This document shows positions 7,321-11,511 of a stretch of DNA of 11,511 nucleotides, piece after piece; the first letter of the stretch is position 1, and every line of letters starts with the position of its first letter. Below the pieces are notes generated by a model, which saw nothing but the letters and a program-made list of their open reading frames with translations, did no database searches and was not told the origin of the DNA. Location: the NCBI GenBank assembly GCA_023954795.1, contig JAGSHA010000068.1, positions 1 through 11,511 on the forward strand, read 5' to 3'. Source of the DNA: Oceanospirillaceae bacterium (GTDB lineage Bacteria; Pseudomonadota; Gammaproteobacteria; Pseudomonadales; Balneatricaceae). Both the position numbers and the translations under genes were made by a program.

Positions 7321-7806
7321 CTACAACCGTTCAAGGCTGCCCATAGGGTATGCGACTAAAAGCTGGCTCAAACTGCGTCTATCTGGCAGAACCAGTTCCG
7401 GCGTGATTTCGGCCAGAGGCCAAAGTACAAACGTGCGTTCGCACATAAAGGCATGAGGTACGGTAAGGCGTTCGGTATTAATGACCTGCTTACCGTACAG
7501 TAAAAGATCCAGATCAAGGGTGCGTGGACCCCAGTGGCGCTCGCGTATGCGGCGATGCTGTTGTTCAAGACGTTGCAGCTCATCGAGCAGCGCGTGGGGT
7601 TCCAGCGTGGTATCCAATGCGGCAACTGCGTTGATAAAGTCTGGCTGGTCTTGAGGGCCTACCGGGTCGGAGCGGTAGATGCTGGAGCGTGTGATCAGTT
7701 CACAGTGCTCCAGCGCGGCGAGCTCGTCAAAGGCGTCCATCACTTGTTGGAGAGGGTTTTCAAGGTTGCTCCCCAATCCTATATAGCAGCGTATCGTCTT
7801 ACTCAT
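7321..7806 (-). CDS. folK: 2-amino-4-hydroxy-6-hydroxymethyldihydropteridine pyrophosphokinase (HPPK)
   Basis: The 161-aa enzyme transfers pyrophosphate from ATP to 6-hydroxymethyl-7,8-dihydropterin in folate synthesis. Family motifs appear in order: YIGLGSNLENP (N-terminus), YRSDPVGPQDQPDFINAV, the HPPK signature in RHWGPRTLDLDLLLYG (metal-binding DLD), and VPHAFMCERTFVLWPL. The ATG at 7806 is used; a GTG one codon earlier is possible. The start overlaps the end of pcnB by 8 nt and there is no strong ribosome site, so it probably depends on ribosomes finishing pcnB. It sits second in the pcnB-folK-panB-panC unit. Confidence 0.95.
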   Translation of the reverse strand: MSKTIRCYIGLGSNLENPLQQVMDAFDELAALEHCELITRSSIYRSDPVGPQDQPDFINAVAALDTTLEPHALLDELQRLEQQHRRIRERHWGPRTLDLDLLLYGKQVINTERLTVPHAFMCERTFVLWPLAEITPELVLPDRRSLSQLLVAYPMGSLERL

Positions 7807-9199
7807 CACGAGAGGCGTTGTTTGGTTTCTTTCGGCGACGACGACGCGGTTTCTGACCGTTTCCGGATTCGCGGCTCATCGTTCCACGCTTATCTTCGTT
7901 GGCAGACTGGTATTCGGTCCACCAACGGCTCAATCCACCCAGATCTTCACCACTGTTTTCACGTAGCAGCAACAGATCGTATGCGGCACGGAAGCGTGGC
8001 TGTTCCATCAGACGCTGTGCACGCTTTCCATCGCGGCGTGGCAGGCGAATCTGCATCTCCCAGATCTCACGGATCGGGGTTGAGAAGCGACGTGGAATGG
8101 CTGTGGATTTTACCTGCTGAGAGAGCACCTGGTTAGCGGCTTCATGTAAGGCAGGCAGTGGTGGCATGCGCTGCTCTTTGATCAGCTGCTGCATGCGCTG
8201 TTGTACCGGATACCAAAGCAGTGCGGCGAACAGGAAGGCCGGTGTGACGCTTTTACGCTGCGACAGACGGCGATCTGTATTGCGCAGGGCGTTCATGATC
8301 AATGTTTCGACCAATTCACCTTGCTCGCCATCCAGCGCTTTTTGAGTCTGTGGGAATAAAGGTTCGAACAGGCTGTGGTGTTGCAGATGTTCGTAAGCCG
8401 CTTCCGCATAGCCGGATTGCAACAGTTTCAGGGATTCATCAAACAGGCGTGCTGCAGCGATGTCTTTCAGCAGAGGAGCCAGTTCGCGGATGGGCGCGGC
8501 GGTTGCTGGCTCAATCTCAAAGCCGAGTTTGCCGGCAAAACGTGCTGCACGCAGCATGCGAACAGGATCTTCGCGGTAGCGGGCGTCGGGTTCGCCGATC
8601 ATCCGGATAATACCGTCCTGAATATCCTGATAGCCGTTGGCGAAGTCATGGATGCTGTGATCTTTGACGCAGTAATACAGCGCATTGATCGTGAAATCAC
8701 GACGCGCGGCGTCTTCTTCGATCGTGCCGTAGACGTTGTCACGGGTGATCATGCCTGATTCGTTCTGGCGGCCGTGTTCACCGTCGCTGTTTTTTGGATG
8801 GGAATCATGGCTGGCGCGGAAAGTGGCGACCTCAATCAGATCGCGGCCAAAACGTACGTGAAGCAGTTTAAAGCGGCGTCCAATCAAGCGGGAACGACGA
8901 AACAGTTCGTGCGCTTCTTCCGGATTTGCGCTGGTAGCCACATCAAAGTCTTTGGGTTTTTCGCCCTGCAACAGGTCACGAATACACCCGCCCACCAGAT
9001 AGCCATCGTAACCACCGTCAATGATACGGTAGACGACTTTCATCGCGTTATCGTCGAGATATTTTCGCTGAATCTGATGTTCTGATTCGGGAATGATGCG
9101 CAGACCGGTTTCGGTTTGAGCGGAAACGGATTGCCCCGCGTGTGCAGCGCTACCTTTGCTGAATATCGAGCTTATGCGTTTAAGCAGACTTCTAGCCAT
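7799..9199 (-). CDS. pcnB: Poly(A) polymerase I
   Basis: The 466-aa enzyme adds 3' poly(A) tails that promote RNA decay. Motifs of the class II nucleotidyltransferase / CCA-adding superfamily are seen: VGGCIRDLLQG (69-79), PKDFDVAT with catalytic Asp84 and Asp86, RRDFTINALYY, and EDPVRMLRAARFAGKLGFEIE. The Arg/Lys-rich C-terminal tail (RRRRRKK) is typical of bacterial PAP I, not of CCA-adding enzymes. The frame extends upstream to 9283, but I start it at the ATG at 9199 (MARSLLKRISSIFSK) to match the family length. The ribosome site there is weak (GGTG), and the ATG at 9220 is an alternative. It follows the candidate crcZ region and overlaps folK. Confidence 0.94.
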   Translation of the reverse strand: MARSLLKRISSIFSKGSAAHAGQSVSAQTETGLRIIPESEHQIQRKYLDDNAMKVVYRIIDGGYDGYLVGGCIRDLLQGEKPKDFDVATSANPEEAHELFRRSRLIGRRFKLLHVRFGRDLIEVATFRASHDSHPKNSDGEHGRQNESGMITRDNVYGTIEEDAARRDFTINALYYCVKDHSIHDFANGYQDIQDGIIRMIGEPDARYREDPVRMLRAARFAGKLGFEIEPATAAPIRELAPLLKDIAAARLFDESLKLLQSGYAEAAYEHLQHHSLFEPLFPQTQKALDGEQGELVETLIMNALRNTDRRLSQRKSVTPAFLFAALLWYPVQQRMQQLIKEQRMPPLPALHEAANQVLSQQVKSTAIPRRFSTPIREIWEMQIRLPRRDGKRAQRLMEQPRFRAAYDLLLLRENSGEDLGGLSRWWTEYQSANEDKRGTMSRESGNGQKPRRRRRKKPNNASRDE

Positions 9200-9258
9200 A
9201 GAACACCAAAATTCACCCATAAAACCAAAGTGGCGCATCATACCATTTACGCGACCGC

Positions 9259-9264
9259 AGTATA
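9259..9264 (-). promoter_or_regulatory. Possible -10 element for pcnB
   Basis: TATACT on the - strand lies about 60 bp before the pcnB start, but no good -35 is found at 16-18 bp. It is listed because pcnB must be reached either from here or by readthrough of the upstream small RNA. Confidence 0.25.
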
Positions 9265-9340
9265 AGCTATTCCCTGCCTGCAAGTGTGGTGAACAGATAG
9301 TGGTACTGGTAATAGTACTAGGAGTAAGAAGGAGGAGTGG

Positions 9341-9550
9341 GAGCTGATCGCATCTCAGACAACTACGCTAATCTTAGCTTGTTGTTTTTGTTTCTAAGAG
9401 CACTTTCTCGGGACCGTTGATGCTGGTCTACGATCAGCTACAAGCCTCATTATTATTTTTATTCGAGGCGGGGTACCTATCCACTTGCTACCTGTTTTTA
9501 TTTTTATTGCTGGTGCAGGTTTCTAAGTAAGCATTGTTGTTGTTTTTACA
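9341..9550 (-). ncRNA. crcZ: CrcZ-like small RNA (Hfq/Crc-sequestering)
   Basis: In Pseudomonas, CrcZ lies between cbrB and pcnB, is made from a CbrB-dependent sigma-54 promoter and carries several A-rich CA motifs that titrate Hfq/Crc. All of this is seen here. The predicted 5' end (about 9550) is 12 nt past the -12 element. Four A-rich motifs follow on the - strand: AAAAACAACAACAA (9547-9534), CAATAAAAATAAAAACA (9509-9493), AATAAAAATAATAAT (9463-9449) and AAACAAAAACAACAA (9393-9379). Motifs 2, 3 and 4 sit in loops of stems 9520-9516/9494-9490, 9469-9465/9448-9444 and 9399-9394/9377-9372. A 9-bp stem (9439-9431 with 9350-9342) closes the last domain. The region has no open frame. The 3' end is a guess: no U-tract terminator is visible, so the RNA may be longer or processed. 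As drawn it is about 210 nt, against roughly 400 in P. aeruginosa. Confidence 0.8.
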
Positions 9551-9560
9551 TCTAAGTAAT

Positions 9561-9576
9561 AGCAGGTGCCGTGCCA
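9561..9576 (-). promoter_or_regulatory. Sigma-54 (RpoN) promoter of the crcZ-like RNA
   Basis: On the - strand, TGGCACGGCACCTGCT matches the -24/-12 consensus TGGCACG-N4-TTGCW at all but one position, with the invariant GG (9575-9574) and GC (9563-9562) ten bases apart. Its direction and place fit a CbrB-driven small RNA starting near 9550. Confidence 0.88.
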
Positions 9577-9628
9577 GTTTTTTTAACTTTATGTTTTATA
9601 AGGATATTTTATTTTTTCGGTTAAGGAT

Positions 9629-9641
9629 TAACCATTTGATG
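9629..9641 (-). promoter_or_regulatory. Candidate IHF site between enhancer and sigma-54 promoter
   Basis: On the - strand, CATCAAATGGTTA fits the IHF consensus WATCAANNNNTTR at all defined positions except the first. It lies between the activator sites and the promoter, where IHF usually bends sigma-54 promoters, and is next to a very A/T-rich stretch (9577-9618). Confidence 0.5.
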
Positions 9642-9650
9642 TGTGGGGTT

Positions 9651-9754
9651 TGTTACCGTGCTCCCCGTGTGGGGTAACACTTGGTGGGTAGAGAGGTAAC
9701 ACTTTGTGTGTGGGAAGTGTTACCTCAACTGTTACCGAGGTTGTGCGGTGTTAC
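9651..9754. promoter_or_regulatory. Array of six TGTTAC/GTAACA half-sites, likely CbrB enhancer
   Basis: Half-sites on the + strand are TGTTAC at 9651-9656, GTAACA at 9674-9679 and 9696-9701, and TGTTAC at 9718-9723, 9730-9735 and 9749-9754. The first four start 22-23 bp apart, about two helical turns, on one face of the DNA. The array contains a perfect 12-bp inverted repeat (GAGGTAACACTT 9693-9704, AAGTGTTACCTC 9715-9726, 10-bp centre). From memory, CbrB binds paired TGTTAC/GTAACA elements upstream of Pseudomonas crcZ. The array lies about 100-205 bp upstream of the predicted start, a normal enhancer distance. Confidence 0.75.
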
Positions 9755-9787
9755 TTTGTTCTCAATATTGAAGCGGGTTAAACCTGT

Positions 9788-11182
9788 TTATTTCTTTGGT
9801 TTACGTGGAATGCCCAGTTTCTGGCGGCGTTCCCACAGACATTTTCGGCTTACGCCAAGTTTCTTCGCCAGTTCGGTTTCGGACATGCAGTCCTGATTTT
9901 CCAACACGAACCGTTGAAAATAGTCGTCCAGAGATAAGCCTGCACTGCCCGTATTGTCGCTTACCGCTTTACGTGAGGGCGGAGATGTTTGACTGACATA
10001 GTTCTGTTCCAGCGAAGCCAGATCAGGCCCTTCGATATCCAGACCCAGCAGTTCCGTACTGATTTCATTATCGTCAGTCAGGATAACCGCACGCTCAATC
10101 GCATTTTCCAACTCACGTACATTGCCTGGCCATTGGTAACGACGCATGGTTTTAATGGCGTGATGGCTGAAGTGCAGAGGGCTTTCACCCATGCGTTTGG
10201 CTGTGCTGACCAGTAGCTGGTCAGCGATCTCTATAATGTCATCGCCCCGTTCACGTAACGGCGGTATCCGCAGTTCCATCACATAAAGTCGATAATAGAG
10301 GTCTTCACGGAAGTCGCCGCTTTTAGCCAGAGACTTCAGATTACGGTGAGTCGCAGCAATCAGGCGGACATTGACCTTTTTGGACTGCACTGAGCCGACG
10401 CGTCGGATCTCACCTTCCTGCAGGAAGCGCAGCAAACGTGCCTGGGCTTCCAGTGGCAGTTCGCCGATCTCGTCCAGAAACAGGCTACCGCCGTCGGCCG
10501 CTTCAATCAGACCGTTACGCTGATTATTCGCGCCGGTGAATGCCCCTTTCTCATGACCAAAGAGTTCGGATTCGATCAGGGTTTCCGGGATGGCCGCGCA
10601 GTTAACGCAGATCATCGGAGACTTAGATCGGTCACTTTGTTCGTGGATAGCGCGGGCCGCCAGTTCTTTACCTGTACCCGATTCACCCTGAATCAGCACA
10701 GTGGCATCGGTTTTCGCGACTTTGTGGATGCGCTTGAACAGATCCTGCATCGGTTGGCAGGAACCGATAATATGGGTTTTTTGCTCGCTGTCGTCCTGGC
10801 TTTCAGAGAGTTCCTGAACTGACGCAGCAGTCTGGCGGTGCGCCAGAATATTACGCACAGAGTTCAGCATCTCGTCGTGATCGAACGGTTTGGCGATGTA
10901 ATCCACCGCGCCCATTTTCATGGCGTCCACGGCGGAGCGCAGGCTGGCGTAGCTGGTCATGATCAACACCGGCACAGAACCGGCTAGCTTGATCAGATCA
11001 GTACCCGGCGCACCCGGTAAACGGAGGTCGGTGATGATGAGATTGAAATCGTTCAGGTTGAAGCGTTGGGTGGCTTCATCGACGGACTCGGCGTCCTGAA
11101 CATTAAAATCGTGTTTTTCCAGCAGTCTGCGCAACGCAGAGCGGATAATCGTTTCGTCTTCAACAATCAGAATTTGGCTCAT
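9788..11182 (-). CDS. cbrB: Sigma-54-dependent response regulator CbrB
   Basis: The 464-aa NtrC-type activator has three domains. The receiver (1-115) has Glu8/Asp9, phospho-acceptor Asp52, Thr76 and Lys98. The AAA+ domain (about 137-370) has Walker A GESGTGKE (166-173), the sigma-54-contacting GAFTGA (213-218), Walker B SLFLDEIGE with Asp237/Glu238, and FREDLYYRL. A Fis-type helix-turn-helix (about 434-457) reads ETELAKKLGVSRKCLWERRQ. The receiver start (ILIVEDETIIRSALRRLLE) and the C-terminus closely match Pseudomonas CbrB as I recall it. CbrB controls carbon and nitrogen source use, chiefly by activating crcZ. A sensor kinase gene ends 11 nt upstream (AGG ribosome site in between), and pcnB with a crcZ-like region lies downstream, the Pseudomonas order. 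Downstream half-sites suggest it acts on its own 3' flank. Confidence 0.93.
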   Translation of the reverse strand: MSQILIVEDETIIRSALRRLLEKHDFNVQDAESVDEATQRFNLNDFNLIITDLRLPGAPGTDLIKLAGSVPVLIMTSYASLRSAVDAMKMGAVDYIAKPFDHDEMLNSVRNILAHRQTAASVQELSESQDDSEQKTHIIGSCQPMQDLFKRIHKVAKTDATVLIQGESGTGKELAARAIHEQSDRSKSPMICVNCAAIPETLIESELFGHEKGAFTGANNQRNGLIEAADGGSLFLDEIGELPLEAQARLLRFLQEGEIRRVGSVQSKKVNVRLIAATHRNLKSLAKSGDFREDLYYRLYVMELRIPPLRERGDDIIEIADQLLVSTAKRMGESPLHFSHHAIKTMRRYQWPGNVRELENAIERAVILTDDNEISTELLGLDIEGPDLASLEQNYVSQTSPPSRKAVSDNTGSAGLSLDDYFQRFVLENQDCMSETELAKKLGVSRKCLWERRQKLGIPRKPKK

Positions 11183-11193
11183 TGGGTCTACCT

Positions 11194-11511
11194 TTATCCC
11201 ATACCTATACCAGTAGAGGAGTGCTCGTCTCCACTATGGAACGGCAATGTGATTACCACGCGAGTGCCTTTATTCTGCTTGTTGTTGGCAGGGCTAATAA
11301 TCTCAATACTACCATAATGTTCCTCTATTATGTTGTAGACCAGTGGTAAGCCAAGTCCAGTTCCTTTACCCGGGTCCTTCGTGGTAAAGAAAGGTTCGAA
11401 CAATTTATCCTGACATTCCTGAGGAATACCGGTGCCTTCGTCGGTGACTGCGATCGAAATGGTCTCGCCGCTACTGTCGGCGTCGATCCATATATGGTTG
11501 TAATCTTCCGA
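11194..11511 (-). CDS. Sensor histidine kinase, C-terminal ATPase end only (probably CbrA)
   Basis: The frame is open to the window edge and covers the last 105 residues. The catalytic ATPase domain is seen: the G1 box in VTDEGTGIP (in-window residues 22-30), the F box FEPFFTTK (38-45) and the G2 box GTGLGLPLVY. The HisKA phospho-acceptor and the sensing region lie beyond the window. The stop lies 11 nt before cbrB on the same strand, so it is the partner kinase of that regulator. In Pseudomonas the partner, CbrA, carries an N-terminal SLC5-type transporter domain. I cannot see that part here, so CbrA is inferred from position only. Confidence 0.88.
   Translation of the reverse strand, partial: SEDYNHIWIDADSSGETISIAVTDEGTGIPQECQDKLFEPFFTTKDPGKGTGLGLPLVYNIIEEHYGSIEIISPANNKQNKGTRVVITLPFHSGDEHSSTGIGMG

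Noticed and set aside
9200..9283. N-terminal extension of pcnB by 28 residues
   Set aside because: The extension has no ribosome site and makes the protein longer than its family. It also overlaps a possible pcnB promoter.
9329..9364. AAGGAGG on the + strand (CCTCCTT on the - strand) near the small RNA 3' side
   Set aside because: On the + strand no start codon lies at a useful distance and no real frame follows. On the - strand an anti-Shine-Dalgarno-like match of 7 nt in a pyrimidine-rich run is probably chance.
9619..9633. Inverted repeat GGTTAA-GGA-TTAACC as a cbrB terminator
   Set aside because: On the - strand it is followed by A-rich, not T-rich, sequence, and the short AT-rich stem is weak. 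It overlaps the IHF-like site.

Overview
The window looks like chromosome of a marine gammaproteobacterium related to Pseudomonas but probably in the Oceanospirillales. This rests on protein similarity recalled from memory, a moderate GC content by eye, and a gene order (sensor kinase, CbrB, pcnB, folK, panB, panC) that matches the Pseudomonas cbrAB locus. I see no insertion sequences, phage genes, tRNA or rRNA genes, or CRISPR arrays.

Left part (1-1800, + strand): the 3' part of a two-domain QueD-like pterin synthase gene, a small VOC-family (glyoxalase-fold) protein and a small lipoprotein of unknown function. Next, on the - strand, is a regulator-transporter unit: an AraC-family activator (2937-3788) followed by azlC and azlD (1813-2891), which encode a two-component amino-acid exporter. 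The regulator has a pair of near-identical 15-bp repeats upstream. A strong intrinsic terminator (3961-3991) then closes an acetyl-CoA acetyltransferase gene (4008-5189). About 440 bp without a credible gene follows (5190-5633), with the panC terminator at its far end.

Right part (5634-11511, all - strand, so transcription runs right to left): the end of a sensor histidine kinase, cbrB, a 588-bp gap (9200-9787), pcnB, folK, panB and panC. The last four are tightly packed (overlap, 42 nt, 1 nt) and probably cotranscribed. They link RNA polyadenylation, folate synthesis and pantothenate synthesis.

The most interesting element is the cbrB-pcnB gap. It holds what reads as a complete, undisturbed CrcZ-type small-RNA locus. 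There is a near-perfect sigma-54 promoter (TGGCACGGCACCTGCT, 9576-9561), a good IHF-like site just upstream, and six TGTTAC/GTAACA half-sites (9651-9754) that would serve as CbrB enhancer sites. Downstream of the predicted start at about 9550 is a non-coding stretch with four A-rich Hfq/Crc-binding motifs, three of them in hairpin loops of 5-6 bp stems. In Pseudomonas, CbrB switches on CrcZ, which titrates Hfq and Crc away from target mRNAs and so lifts catabolite repression. This window predicts the same circuit, with a shorter and differently folded RNA.
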